Source of the DNA: CALNZV01 sp942491115
GTDB taxonomy: Bacteria; Desulfobacterota; Desulfobacteria; Desulfobacterales; UBA5852
Length of the DNA stretch: 64,000 bases
NCBI GenBank assembly: GCA_942491115.1
Contig: CALNZV010000012.1
Span: forward strand, 1-64,000
Direction of reading: 5' to 3'
The notes beneath the pieces are model-generated. The model was not told where the DNA came from, did not search any database, and saw only the letters and a list, made by a program, of their open reading frames with translations. Positions 27,117 through 36,196 of the stretch are shown here, one piece after another (the stretch's first letter is position 1; the number at the start of each line of letters is the position of its first letter). The translations under genes and the position numbers were made by a program.

Positions 27117-27135
27117 TTTATTGCAATGCAATAAA
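27117..27135. promoter_or_regulatory. 19-nt perfect palindrome upstream of aceB (candidate operator)
   Basis: TTTATTGCA, a central A, and TGCAATAAA form a perfect dyad centred at 27126, 142 bp upstream of the aceB start. It sits in an A+T-rich patch of the 337-bp gap (26985-27321) between aceK and aceB, where no gene is seen. The position suits a repressor or activator of the aceBA operon responding to acetate or fatty-acid state; the protein is unknown. Confidence 0.55.
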
Positions 27136-27321
27136 ATCTAATGCGTAAAATATTCTATCAATCGGCCCTGTGGGGGGCGCTGCGTTTGGATGCTCAAAAT
27201 CACTTGAAATTGGTATGATAACTCTTGATCATCGGTCTTGGTCCATAGTCGTCGATGCGGGATTGATCAACGACCATGGATGCCGCACAGCAACCAAGGT
27301 GCCGATGGGGACCCTCCCGTG

Positions 27322-29064
27322 TCAAGGGTCACCGGAGGTTGCCGTGAAGCGTTGGTAGGGAAAGATATTGAACCGCTTTCCGGACATCACCATGCCCTGT
27401 GCCCGTTGCCAGAAATCCACATCCAGGAGATCGCCGTGGGTGTCGATGAAGACTTTCCTCAGTCGACCGGTGAGCCCGAGAAAATGGCCGAATTCCTCAG
27501 GGAAGATATCATTTTCTTCCACATGGTACCATGGGTCGGCGGCCATTTCGTCATCGATGCTCCGGGCCTTGGGCTTTCGGCGAAACCGGCAGTCGGTCAG
27601 GGGACAGATTTCATCATAGTCGTAGAAAATGACCCGCCCCAGCCCGGTGACGCCGAAATTCTTAAGCAGCATGTCCCCCGGGAAGATGTTGCTATGGGCC
27701 AGATCCTTGATGGCGTTGCCGAACTCGACGACCGCGGCCTCGGCGCTTTCCGGACTCGCCGTCGAGGCGTAAACGTCCAAAGGAATCACCCGCCGTTCCA
27801 CATAGACAAAGTTGAGAACCACATCGTCTTCACCGATCGAGATCGACTGGGCGCATTCCGAGGCGAGAAGCTCGAGAAGCGGATCGGAGAAACAGCACCG
27901 GTCAAATTTCAGAAATTCGAAGCGCTGGGTGTCAGGCAGCCTGCCGGCGCGGTCGTGGCGGGCGACGAAGTCATATTTCCCCATGACCTCCCGGCGGGTG
28001 GTCCGTTTGGGTTTGGCGAACCGATCCTTGATCATCTTAAACACCAGATCGTCACCGGGCATGTTGAATACGGCCATTACCATCCCCCGCTTGCCCGGGG
28101 AGATGTCGAAGGGTTGTTGGCAGGAGGACTGGTGACGGATGAGGTCGCGGTAGAGTTCGGTCTTGCCGTGGCGGTTGTACCCCAGGGAGATGAAGAACTC
28201 GGCCGGACGCTTGTCCGGCAGGATGTCCCGGAGAAACCGAACCAATTCCACCGCCGAATCGGTGTCGACGTGGAAATAGGAGTGGGAATAGCTGAAGAGG
28301 AGTCTGATCCCATCGATACTGGTGATCAGCCCGTCACAAACCGCTCGTCCGTTTCGATTGATCAGGGCCACTGCCAGGGGAATGGTGTCTTTGCCGTTGT
28401 GAAAGGCGCCAATAAGATAGGCGCCTTTGCCTCTGAAGAAGGGCATCCGGGCCATGCTGGCGCGGTACGGTTCCTGCATCCCGCCGTTGAGAGCGGCTGT
28501 AACATGGCTGACAAGTCGGTGGGCGTCCCGCTCCCGGTCATCGAATGGAATCCCCACATCGTATGCCGAGAGGATGTCGACCATCAGGTCAGCCACGGTC
28601 CCCGTGGTTCTGAATTCCCGAACCACTGGGGTGTCGGTGCAGGCATCACGGGCGCCGCTTTCCGGGCTGACGAACTCGATGGCGGGGTTGACGCCCACGG
28701 TGGAGAAGATGCGGCGCGCCACCGAATTGAAAAAGGTTTCGGCCAGCTCCCGGTCTTCGCAGGTGCCAATCATTCGAACATAGGCCGATCGAATCCGTCC
28801 CCAGAGGCCTTCGCTTTCGACATCCGCCCCCAGAAGGTCATTGACCATGGTCAGGGCATCGGTGAGCTTGTCTTGGTAGATGTCGAACCGCGCCCCGGCA
28901 TCTCCTTGCATGCGGGACCAGTCATTTTCGGCAAATCGACGGTTAGCCTTTCGGGTCACCCGCCTGAAACCGTGACGGTAGGAGAGATAAAACCGGTAGA
29001 TGCTCGCTGCGGTTCGGTCTACCAGGTCGCCGTCCTGGGCTGTTGCGTCCGTCCGATCGAGCAT
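27322..29064 (-). CDS. aceK: Isocitrate dehydrogenase kinase/phosphatase AceK
   Basis: 580 residues, close to the E. coli length. AceK phosphorylates and dephosphorylates isocitrate dehydrogenase, steering isocitrate into the glyoxylate shunt. Seen in order: the N-terminal regulatory half with YRFYLSYRHGFRRVTRKA and FFNSVARRIFSTVGVNP, and the kinase half with DDLVFKMIKDRFAKPKRTTR, VMGKYDFVARHDRAGRLPDT, FEFLKFDRCCF, AHSNIFPGDMLLKNFGVT and VIFYDYDEICPLTDC. ATG at 29064 is preferred (GGGAGG 7 bp upstream) to one 15 bp earlier. It follows gph closely, so the order is gph-aceK-aceB-aceA rather than aceBAK. Confidence 0.97.
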   Translation of the reverse strand: MLDRTDATAQDGDLVDRTAASIYRFYLSYRHGFRRVTRKANRRFAENDWSRMQGDAGARFDIYQDKLTDALTMVNDLLGADVESEGLWGRIRSAYVRMIGTCEDRELAETFFNSVARRIFSTVGVNPAIEFVSPESGARDACTDTPVVREFRTTGTVADLMVDILSAYDVGIPFDDRERDAHRLVSHVTAALNGGMQEPYRASMARMPFFRGKGAYLIGAFHNGKDTIPLAVALINRNGRAVCDGLITSIDGIRLLFSYSHSYFHVDTDSAVELVRFLRDILPDKRPAEFFISLGYNRHGKTELYRDLIRHQSSCQQPFDISPGKRGMVMAVFNMPGDDLVFKMIKDRFAKPKRTTRREVMGKYDFVARHDRAGRLPDTQRFEFLKFDRCCFSDPLLELLASECAQSISIGEDDVVLNFVYVERRVIPLDVYASTASPESAEAAVVEFGNAIKDLAHSNIFPGDMLLKNFGVTGLGRVIFYDYDEICPLTDCRFRRKPKARSIDDEMAADPWYHVEENDIFPEEFGHFLGLTGRLRKVFIDTHGDLLDVDFWQRAQGMVMSGKRFNIFPYQRFTATSGDP

Positions 29065-29087
29065 GATGGTGCCTCCCATGGTGACGG

Positions 29088-29774
29088 TTATCGCCCCGAC
29101 GACCGCCGTTGGTTGTCCTCGAAACCGGGAATCGTCAGCAGATCCAGGGGATGCTGAAGGACCGCCAGTGCCCCGGCATCCATCAACTCCCGGTCGGTTC
29201 GGTATCCCCAGGCAACCCCGATGGCTGTCATGCCCGCCTTCCTGGCGCAGGTCATGTCCATCGGGCTGTCACCGAGAAACCAGCAGTGTTGGGGGGGGAC
29301 ATCGAGAATCGACGCCGCTTCCAGCGCTGGTTCCGGGGCGGGCTTTCTGGGTGCCCCTTCCCGCAGACCCAGTACCGGGTGAAAAGGGATGGTACTGAAG
29401 ACATCCGCGATGCAGCAGGCGGTGAGGGGAGCAGGCTTGTTGGATACCACCGCCATCCGGATCCGTTGGTCGGCCAGACTTTCGAGGAGAGCAGGCACTC
29501 CCGGATAGGGTCGGGTGGAGCGGTGGTTCCGCCGGTGATAGGCCTCCATGTAGGCCTCGAGGCAGGAGCGGATCGTTTCAGGCGTTCGGGCCTCCTCGGG
29601 GAGCGCCCGTTTCACCAGGATGGCGGAACCGTCCCCGATCATTTGGCGATAGGCCCGGGGCTCGTGAAGCGAGAATCCACCGGATGCCAGGGCGCTGTTG
29701 GCGGCGTGGGCAATGTCTTCCAGGCTGTCGACGAGGGTTCCGTCCAGATCGAAGAGAACCGCTTTGCAGGCCAT
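29088..29774 (-). CDS. gph: HAD phosphatase, phosphoglycolate phosphatase-like
   Basis: 228 residues. HAD motif I is VLFDLDGTLVDSLEDI, motif II is MAVVSNKPAP, motif III is the lysine in PRKPAPEP, and motif IV is CWFLGDSPMDMTCARKAGM. The helical cap between motifs I and II (class C1) matches Gph, which dephosphorylates 2-phosphoglycolate to glycolate. Its place next to aceK suggests supply or clearance of C2 compounds around the glyoxylate shunt (inference). ATG at 29774 has GGAGGAA 5 bp upstream. Other Gph-like sugar phosphatases look similar, so the substrate is provisional. Confidence 0.85.
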   Translation of the reverse strand: MACKAVLFDLDGTLVDSLEDIAHAANSALASGGFSLHEPRAYRQMIGDGSAILVKRALPEEARTPETIRSCLEAYMEAYHRRNHRSTRPYPGVPALLESLADQRIRMAVVSNKPAPLTACCIADVFSTIPFHPVLGLREGAPRKPAPEPALEAASILDVPPQHCWFLGDSPMDMTCARKAGMTAIGVAWGYRTDRELMDAGALAVLQHPLDLLTIPGFEDNQRRSSGR

Positions 29775-29974
29775 GGGATTCCTCCGTGGGATCAAAGGGA
29801 TGCTCGAAATCGCTATGGGGTACTGATAAGGCTGGAGGGTCACCGGGTCAAGTGAAAAGCCCGTCCGGCAGCGGGTGATAACCTCCCGGGGGCTATAGAC
29901 ATTCCACCGACAAGCGCCTATACAGAAACGGACGATACCGACAGCTGATACGCGATCGACGGCAGGATCGAAAG

Positions 29975-31681
29975 ATGACCTCCAGCGTTTACCGAAAAAT
30001 CGGCGTGGCCTCTCTCATCATGATGGGCTCCGTATTCCTGAGCCGGCTGATGGGGCTTTTTCGCGAAATGGCCATCGCCGCCATCGGGGGGGCGGGCAGC
30101 GACGTCGATGCCTACCGGGTGGCGTTTGTGCTTCCGGAAATCCTGAACCATATTCTGGCCAGTGGGTTCTTGTCCGTGACCTTCATTCCGATATTCTCCC
30201 GCTACCTGGCCAAAGACGACGAGGTGGGAGGATGGAAGGTATGCTCGATCATCCTCACCGTGTTCGGCCTTCTGCTGTCGGTCCTGGTGGTCATTGCCAT
30301 GGTGTTCGCACCGGAGATGGTGTCGCTTCTGGCACCCGGGAGAGACGATCCGGCATTTCAGTCGCTGGCGGTGCGAATGACCCGGATCATTATCCCGGCT
30401 CAGTTTTTTTTCTTTGCCGGTGGTCTTCTGTCGGCGGTTCAGTTCGCCCGGGAGCGGTTTTTGATCCCGGCAATGGCGCCCCTGGTCTACAATCTGGGCA
30501 TCATTGCGGGGGGCGCGCTCCTGGGGTCGCGGTTGGGCATGGAGGGGTTTTCCTGGGGGGTACTCGCCGGGGCCTTCGGAGGCAATTTCTTTCTTCAGTG
30601 GATTGGTGCGAGGAAGATCGGCTTCCGGTTCCGGCCGTGTTTCGATTTCCGCCATCCGGATCTGCTACGATATATTGTCCTGACACTGCCCCTTATGCTA
30701 GGGCTCACCATGACCTTTTCCACCGAGGTGTTCTCGAAATTGTTCGGGAGCTATCTGCCCGTCGGCGCTATCTCCTGGATCGAGTATGCCATGAGAATCA
30801 TGCTCATGATGGTGGGGTTTTTCGGGCAGGCGGCGGGGGTCGCCTCGTTTCCGTTCATGGCCCGCCTGGCGGCCGAGAACCGTATCGGAGAGATGAACCG
30901 CCTGCTCAACGATACCCTCCGCTACCTCGCCCTGGTCATGCCCGTTTCGGTTCTGGTGATGGTGCTCCGTCATGAAGTGGTTGCCATTCTCTATCAGCGG
31001 GGCCACTTTTCGCCCTCCGATACCCTGATGACGGCCCGATTGCTTCCGTTTCTTCTTGTTGGCTCCGTGGCGTTCGCCGCTCAGACGGTGGTGAACCGGG
31101 GGTATTATGCCACCCAGAACACGCTGTTTCCGGCGTTGTGCGGAACGGCGGCCGTCATCGCGAGCATTCCGATCTATATCCTTGGGCTGCGCACCATGGG
31201 GCTTACCGGAGTGGCGCTGGCGATTTCCGTCTCGTCGATGATTCAGGTCCTGGCACTCTATGTCATGTGGAACCGACGGTTTCCAGCCCCTGAGCGGTTT
31301 CAGGTCTATCGCTTCTATCTCAAGGTGGCCATGATGTCCCTTCCTCTTGGGATGGTTCTCGAGGTCATTCGGAGGGGCGTCATCCGGTATTTTCACCCTA
31401 CCGGCATGGCTGGTGATCTGGCAACCGGTCTTTTTCTTGGAGGCTGCTTCCTGGGACTGTTCCTGGCCGCGGCCCGGATGTGGAGGATCGACGAGGTATT
31501 TCATATCCTGGCCCGGATTCGATCTCGACTGCCGGGGCGGCGGGGGTGGGTAGGGGCGGCGGGTCTCCGGCTCCTCAGGCGTTCCGGATGCAGTCGCATC
31601 AGTCGGAGAAACCCGGAGGCAGATCATCGGGAGCCCCCGTTGCTTCCGGCATTTCTGTATAGACGGCTGCGCGGGGTTTGA
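29975..31681 (+). CDS. murJ: Lipid II flippase MurJ
   Basis: 568 residues, 14 membrane segments of the MVF/MOP family. MurJ flips lipid II across the inner membrane for peptidoglycan synthesis. Typical phrases are MGSVFLSRLMGLFREMAIA, VAFVLPEILNHILASGFLS, FIPIFSRYL, LVYNLGIIAGGALLG and LRHEVVAILYQRGHFSPSDT, with the mid-protein ISWIEYAMRIMLMMVGFFGQ. The last 40-50 residues are a basic, low-conservation tail that overlaps the convergent polyferredoxin gene by 83 bp. The start at 29975 has GGCAGGA upstream. Confidence 0.93.
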   Translation: MTSSVYRKIGVASLIMMGSVFLSRLMGLFREMAIAAIGGAGSDVDAYRVAFVLPEILNHILASGFLSVTFIPIFSRYLAKDDEVGGWKVCSIILTVFGLLLSVLVVIAMVFAPEMVSLLAPGRDDPAFQSLAVRMTRIIIPAQFFFFAGGLLSAVQFARERFLIPAMAPLVYNLGIIAGGALLGSRLGMEGFSWGVLAGAFGGNFFLQWIGARKIGFRFRPCFDFRHPDLLRYIVLTLPLMLGLTMTFSTEVFSKLFGSYLPVGAISWIEYAMRIMLMMVGFFGQAAGVASFPFMARLAAENRIGEMNRLLNDTLRYLALVMPVSVLVMVLRHEVVAILYQRGHFSPSDTLMTARLLPFLLVGSVAFAAQTVVNRGYYATQNTLFPALCGTAAVIASIPIYILGLRTMGLTGVALAISVSSMIQVLALYVMWNRRFPAPERFQVYRFYLKVAMMSLPLGMVLEVIRRGVIRYFHPTGMAGDLATGLFLGGCFLGLFLAAARMWRIDEVFHILARIRSRLPGRRGWVGAAGLRLLRRSGCSRISRRNPEADHREPPLLPAFLYRRLRGV

Positions 31682-33200
31682 GTTCAATGGTCAGCCCCGC
31701 TTCCCGACCCCGCTCCACAAAGGATCCAGAGTCCAGGCGAAGGGCCTCCATCGGCGCCACTTGAATCGCTTTTTCCGAAGCGACCGGACAGTGGTGCTCA
31801 CAGAAACCGCATCCGGTGCAACGACGCTCGTCCACGAAAGGCACCGGCGCAGGGATTCCATCGACGGTCTTGAGGGATACCGCACCGAAAGGGCAGACTT
31901 CATCACAGACCAGGCATTTGCGGTCGAATTCCCAGGCCAGGCATTTCTGGCGGAGGATGTGGGCGGTGCCCACCTTGGCCCAGAGGCGCTCGTCAGTCAT
32001 CAGATTCCGGATCGCTCCGGTAGGGCACACTTCGCCGCAACGGGTGCAACGGGGATCGCAGGGGCCGATGCGGGGGGTGATGACCGGGGTGAAAACCCCC
32101 GTGGCCCCGCTTATCACACCCAGGGGTTGAAGGGTGTTGGTGGGACAGGCAGCCATGCACGCCCCGCAACGGATGCAGAGGGATTGGAACCTGGCTTCGG
32201 GGAGGCTTCCGGGCGGGCGGATCAATTCCGGTGGGAGGATCTGGCCGGGCCCCTCGGCGGAAAACAGGTGCTCGGCGCCAACCCATGAAACGGCAGCTGC
32301 GGCGGCACCGGCGAGACCGCCCCGGATCAACAGCCGGCGGTCGGCTGAAAACGGTGTTGCCGCCCAGAGGCCCGCTTCAAAACGGACCGCGTCTGTCGGG
32401 CACACCCGGGCACAGGTCCGGCAGACGATGCACTCGGCCCTGTCGGTCCGTCGGGGGTCATCGTCGATCGCTCCCATGGGACAGGCCCGCTGGCAGCCGC
32501 CGCAGTCGATGCAGTCTTCCGTCACCCGGCGGGACCAGAGGGGGCGATGGGAACACAGCGCAAAGATGGCGCCGGCAGGGCAGACGGCCCGGCACCAGAA
32601 CCGGGGCGCCCTGACGGCCAGGCCGAGTATCGCTATGGCCATAACGGCCGTCGTCCACGGGTGAAGATACCGGGAAGCTGACACTTCCGCGTAGCCGAGG
32701 GCGGGAAGATTTACAATATCCGCCAGAGGGCCCAGGGCGGCCAGGCACCAGTCGGAAATGAACTTAATGACGGGGACGACCAGCACCCCGTAGAGGCGTG
32801 TTGCCATGGGGATGGGGGACAGGAAGAAGACGAGGGACACGCCCAGGGAGGCGGCCCCTATCAGTGCCGCCAGAACGGCGTATTTAAGGCGGCGGGGGGC
32901 TGCCCCGGGCCCCGGGCTGGGGTGGCCTCCGCGAATCAGATGGTCCCCGCAGTCCACTGTCGTTCCCAGGGGGCAGAGATAACCGCAGAAGAACCGACCC
33001 AGTAGGGCGGTGAGCGCCAAGAGAAGCATTGCCCATCCCAGGCCCGACACCCAGTGGCGGGAGGCGATGCCGGCAGCGGCGGCGGCAGAGGGGTCGAGTT
33101 GAAGAAAGAGATCCGTGGGGGCCCACGAACGGGCGGCCTCCCAAATCAGACCGGCGAAGAGGACCAGGGTCAGACCCTGGATCCAGCGCTGGATGCTCAT
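31599..33200 (-). CDS. NapH/NosR-type membrane polyferredoxin
   Basis: 533 residues. The N-terminal half has about five membrane segments and two NapH-like cysteine motifs, FFCGYLCPLGT and WCRAVCPAGAIF. A soluble stretch follows with repeated 4Fe-4S motifs: CIDCGGCQRACP, CIVCRTCARVCP, CIRCGACMAACP, CTRCGEVCP with an upstream CDP, CLVCDEVCP and CTGCGFCEHHCP. A second hydrophobic segment (LIRGGLAGAAAAAVSWVGA) preceded by paired arginines sits between the second and third clusters. It should pass electrons between the quinone pool and a periplasmic or cytoplasmic partner. ATG at 33200 overlaps the DUF362 stop by 1 bp. Confidence 0.88.
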   Translation of the reverse strand: MSIQRWIQGLTLVLFAGLIWEAARSWAPTDLFLQLDPSAAAAAGIASRHWVSGLGWAMLLLALTALLGRFFCGYLCPLGTTVDCGDHLIRGGHPSPGPGAAPRRLKYAVLAALIGAASLGVSLVFFLSPIPMATRLYGVLVVPVIKFISDWCLAALGPLADIVNLPALGYAEVSASRYLHPWTTAVMAIAILGLAVRAPRFWCRAVCPAGAIFALCSHRPLWSRRVTEDCIDCGGCQRACPMGAIDDDPRRTDRAECIVCRTCARVCPTDAVRFEAGLWAATPFSADRRLLIRGGLAGAAAAAVSWVGAEHLFSAEGPGQILPPELIRPPGSLPEARFQSLCIRCGACMAACPTNTLQPLGVISGATGVFTPVITPRIGPCDPRCTRCGEVCPTGAIRNLMTDERLWAKVGTAHILRQKCLAWEFDRKCLVCDEVCPFGAVSLKTVDGIPAPVPFVDERRCTGCGFCEHHCPVASEKAIQVAPMEALRLDSGSFVERGREAGLTIELKPRAAVYTEMPEATGAPDDLPPGFSD

Positions 33201-34165
33201 CAGACGGTCACCTTCCGGGTGACGAGATGACCAATGTCCATGCGGCCCAGTCCACGCTCGTGGGCGATGCGGATATGCCGGACCTTTTCGGGGGGCAACC
33301 GTCGGCCGTACCATTCGAAGAGGGCAACGGCCGTGGCGTCGGCGGCCACCATGTCGGTGGATGCGATGATGGTGTCGGGGCGGAGCACCTTGCCGGGCCC
33401 GGACGGCCCGTTGGTGCTGAGGACCCGGCTGCCGTCGATGACAACGAGATCGGGGGTCAGGAGGGTGGCCAGGTCGACAATGGACTCGTGGAGGTCAAAG
33501 CGGCTGTGCATGATGCCGCGGTTCCAGATCAGGCCCATCATGCCTTTCATGGATAAGCTTACCCCGGCGCTGCTGTGGGATTTAGCCACCGGGACGGCGA
33601 TAAGGACGTCGGCATCCAGTACGTCCTCCATCACATCGGTCTCCCGCATTACCGTGCCGTCAGGGATGGCCGCGGGCTTGAAGAAGCGGTTTCGGGAAAG
33701 ACCCTCGACCACCGTGTCGTCGATGATCTCACAGGCACTCCGCACCCCTTCGATGCACAGCTCGTTTCGGTGAAGGGGATGATCCAGCACACGAATCGCC
33801 CCGGCACCCGCTTCCCTGCACATGCTCGCGATTTCTTTCACCACGTCCGGATGGGTGTTTGTCGCGGCGTCCGGTCCGCCGGAGAAGCTCATGTTGGGCT
33901 TGATCACCACCTTCTGGCCGGGCTTGACAACGGTTTCCATGCCACCCAACTCCGCCACCGCAGCCCTGACGGCGGCCTTCTTTTCCCCGACGGCAACGGC
34001 GATATCGGGAGGGTCGGCGGCTGCCGACAGGCGGGGAAGGGAGAGACCGGTGCCGAGGGCAGCCATCCACAGCGCCGCACCACCGCTTGTTTTGAGAAAA
34101 CGGCGTCGGTCCCAGTGGGGCGTCGATCGTTTGGGATGAGGGTAAGGGGTCTTGAAAAAGGTCAT
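33200..34165 (-). CDS. Tat-exported DUF362 protein
   Basis: 321 residues. The N-terminus carries a twin-arginine signal (DRRRFLKTSGGAALWMAALG), so it folds in the cytoplasm, probably with a cofactor, and is exported. The mature DUF362 domain shows VVIKPNMSF, ATNTHPDVVKEIASMCREAG, VPVAKSHSSAGVSLSMKGMM and DMVAADATAVALF. DUF362 proteins often appear with ferredoxin domains; here the iron-sulfur part is a separate, translationally coupled gene, so the two probably form one redox complex. ATG at 34165 has GGAGGA 6 bp upstream. The reaction is unknown. Confidence 0.87.
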   Translation of the reverse strand: MTFFKTPYPHPKRSTPHWDRRRFLKTSGGAALWMAALGTGLSLPRLSAAADPPDIAVAVGEKKAAVRAAVAELGGMETVVKPGQKVVIKPNMSFSGGPDAATNTHPDVVKEIASMCREAGAGAIRVLDHPLHRNELCIEGVRSACEIIDDTVVEGLSRNRFFKPAAIPDGTVMRETDVMEDVLDADVLIAVPVAKSHSSAGVSLSMKGMMGLIWNRGIMHSRFDLHESIVDLATLLTPDLVVIDGSRVLSTNGPSGPGKVLRPDTIIASTDMVAADATAVALFEWYGRRLPPEKVRHIRIAHERGLGRMDIGHLVTRKVTV

Positions 34166-34484
34166 GGGGGTCCTCCAAGAGTGGATTGGGTTCGGCACTA
34201 ACAGTAATAAGGACCGTGACTGAATTCAAGGCCCTTTATCCCGCCCGGCGTGATCGCGATGGGACGAACGGTCATCCGACGGTGGATTTATCGTACCCCC
34301 GCCTTTCCCCATCCCACCGAACCCGCCGTGCCCGTGTGAGGTACAGTTGGATGCCGGTGTGGCTCTCGTCAAAGGGTCATCCTAACTGCGCCGGTCGATT
34401 CGACCATTGACGCCCTGGTTTCGTTATGGTTGTGTAGCCGGCCATTGGTCCTGGAAAACGAGTAGAAAGGAAACATCTGGAACC
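34166..34484. other. 319-bp divergent region
   Basis: It lies between the DUF362 operon (leftward) and the AEC permease (rightward). No gene is evident. It must contain promoters for both, but I cannot name them with confidence. Confidence 0.45.
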
Positions 34485-35462
34485 GTGGGCAAACTGCTTT
34501 TTTCTTTCGCCGTCATCGGCACCGGGCTCTTTGCCGGCTACCTGATTCAGCAACTGGAACGCCGGCGGGTGATACGGCTTCCGATGCCGCTGGATTCCCT
34601 TCGAAAAGGCCTTCAGAAAACGGCGCTTCTCTTCGTGCTTCCCGTAACGGTGATGGGGGCGATATGGATCGTGGACGTTAGATCCGTCTCCATCGCCGCC
34701 CTGCCCGTCATCTGCGCCGGGGCCCTTGTCCTCGGAGGGCTCCTCGCCATGGCGGCGGCCCGACTTTACCGGTTGGAGCCCCGGAAGACGGGAGCGCTGA
34801 TTCCCTGCGGCTCCTTTACCAATATCGGCTCCATCGGCGCTCTCGTCTGCTATCTGTATTTAGGGGAGGCGGGGTTTGCCCTGGTGCCGATCTACAAGCT
34901 CTTTGAAGAAGTGATTTACTACTCGGTGGGTTTCCCCATCGCCAAGTACTTCAGCACTGCGGAAGGCACCCATGACTCGGCAGCGACTCGATTGAAGGCA
35001 ATGGCGACGGATCCGTTCATCCTGGTGGCCCTGTCGAGCATCTTGCTGGGGGGAGCCCTGAATCTATCCGGAGTGGATCGTCCCGAAGGTTTCCGGTGGA
35101 TCAACGCCGTATTCATCCCGCTAGGCACGGGGCTTCTTCTCGTCTCCATCGGTGTGGCCATGCGGTTCGGCAAAGTTCGCCATTATCTTCGGGAGTGCGC
35201 CGCCGTGGCCCTCATCAAATTTGTCATTGTTCCCCTGGCCGCCACCGTCACCGCTTGGTCGATCGGATACGGAACCCTCGAGGGGGGGCTGCCCCTCAAA
35301 GTCGTCATGATACTCTCCGCCATGCCGGTGGCCTTCAACGCCCTGATCCCCCCGTCCATCTACGACCTGGATCTCGATCTGGCCAACGCCTGCTGGTTTT
35401 TTACCACTGCCGCCCTGGTGGTGGTGCTACCAACCCTTCTTATGGTGATCCAGTCCTTCTGA
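34485..35462 (+). CDS. AEC-type permease
   Basis: 325 residues with about ten membrane segments in two repeats. The pattern resembles auxin-efflux-carrier (AEC) family permeases: PCGSFTNIGSIGALVCYLYL in the first half, and ALIPPSIYDLDLDLANACWF plus MPVAFNALIPP in the second, where the broken-helix crossover residues lie. AEC members export or exchange small carboxylates. The start is a GTG at 34485 chosen because it immediately precedes the first helix; a TTG 78 bp upstream would add a charged segment. It is not operonic with its neighbours and the substrate is unknown. Confidence 0.75.
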   Translation: MGKLLFSFAVIGTGLFAGYLIQQLERRRVIRLPMPLDSLRKGLQKTALLFVLPVTVMGAIWIVDVRSVSIAALPVICAGALVLGGLLAMAAARLYRLEPRKTGALIPCGSFTNIGSIGALVCYLYLGEAGFALVPIYKLFEEVIYYSVGFPIAKYFSTAEGTHDSAATRLKAMATDPFILVALSSILLGGALNLSGVDRPEGFRWINAVFIPLGTGLLLVSIGVAMRFGKVRHYLRECAAVALIKFVIVPLAATVTAWSIGYGTLEGGLPLKVVMILSAMPVAFNALIPPSIYDLDLDLANACWFFTTAALVVVLPTLLMVIQSF

Positions 35463-35625
35463 TTCAACCGGTTCGTTTCCGCCGGGAACCCTGTCCCCGG
35501 AACCAACGACGGCTGCCCGGCCTGCCAAGTCAGCGGCAAACAGGTTGACCGCCGAATGGACACTGTGAGACAATGATCAAAGCGCAGGTGCAAGCGCTAC
35601 AACCCAGGATAGAGGAGCGTTCACC

Positions 35626-35958
35626 ATGGCGAAAAGTGCGATTGCGGCAGCATGTCTGATGGTTTTGGCCTTGACGATACCGAGTCATACCGGGGCACAA
35701 ATGCAAAACGATTGCTACATAACGGCGACGGCGGACGTTTTCGTCGTGGTCTACAGCACCGATGAGAATGGCGTTAAAGGCGAAATTACGAAAAAACGGT
35801 GGGTAAGGGTTGGGGAGAGGGTCTATGTCAAGGTGCCAACCGATACCATCCACTATGGTTATGCCACCGGAACCTACGACACCGAAGTGAATATGATGGC
35901 CAATCTGAGGCAGGTGAAGGCTCAGTGTTCGGGCAGTAAGGAGATCCGCATCCCCTGA
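35626..35958 (+). CDS. Small secreted protein of unknown function
   Basis: 110 residues with a Sec signal peptide (IAAACLMVLALTIPSHTGA; cleavage near AQA-like GAQM). The mature 85 residues contain one pair of cysteines (in NDCYI and QCSG), a strand-rich core (TADVFVVVYSTDE, VRVGERVYVKV) and no metal motif. Its predicted location is the periplasm. A clear GGAG site precedes the ATG. A G+C-rich hairpin follows 14 bp after the stop. No family recognised. Confidence 0.7.
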   Translation: MAKSAIAAACLMVLALTIPSHTGAQMQNDCYITATADVFVVVYSTDENGVKGEITKKRWVRVGERVYVKVPTDTIHYGYATGTYDTEVNMMANLRQVKAQCSGSKEIRIP

Positions 35959-35971
35959 GGATGCAGTACCT

Positions 35972-36002
35972 TCTGCCGGCGGGCGCTTCCGGTGCCGGCA
36001 GA
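35972..36002 (+). terminator. Hairpin after the small secreted protein gene
   Basis: TCTGCCGGC and GCCGGCAGA form a 9-bp stem with a 13-nt loop, 14 bp past the stop at 35958. There is no T run after it, so termination may be weak or factor-dependent. Confidence 0.45.
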
Positions 36003-36196
36003 GAGGGCGATCGTCGCTGCTGTTCCCCGCGATACCGTCCCGTCTCGACACCGCAGGAAAAATACCGGTGGTTCTACCGACGCGTCTAAGAATTCGGGCC
36101 ACCCTCTCCATTTCCATTCATTCCTTTCGATTCTCAAGACCATCCACCATCAATCATTTTAGGGGAATGCAACCGTCGTCCGGGGGGCAAAACCTC

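Noticed and set aside
27238..29157. A 639-codon open frame on the plus strand opposite aceK
   Set aside because: It is the antisense shadow of a certain gene in G+C-rich DNA; it has no ribosome site and no recognisable fold.
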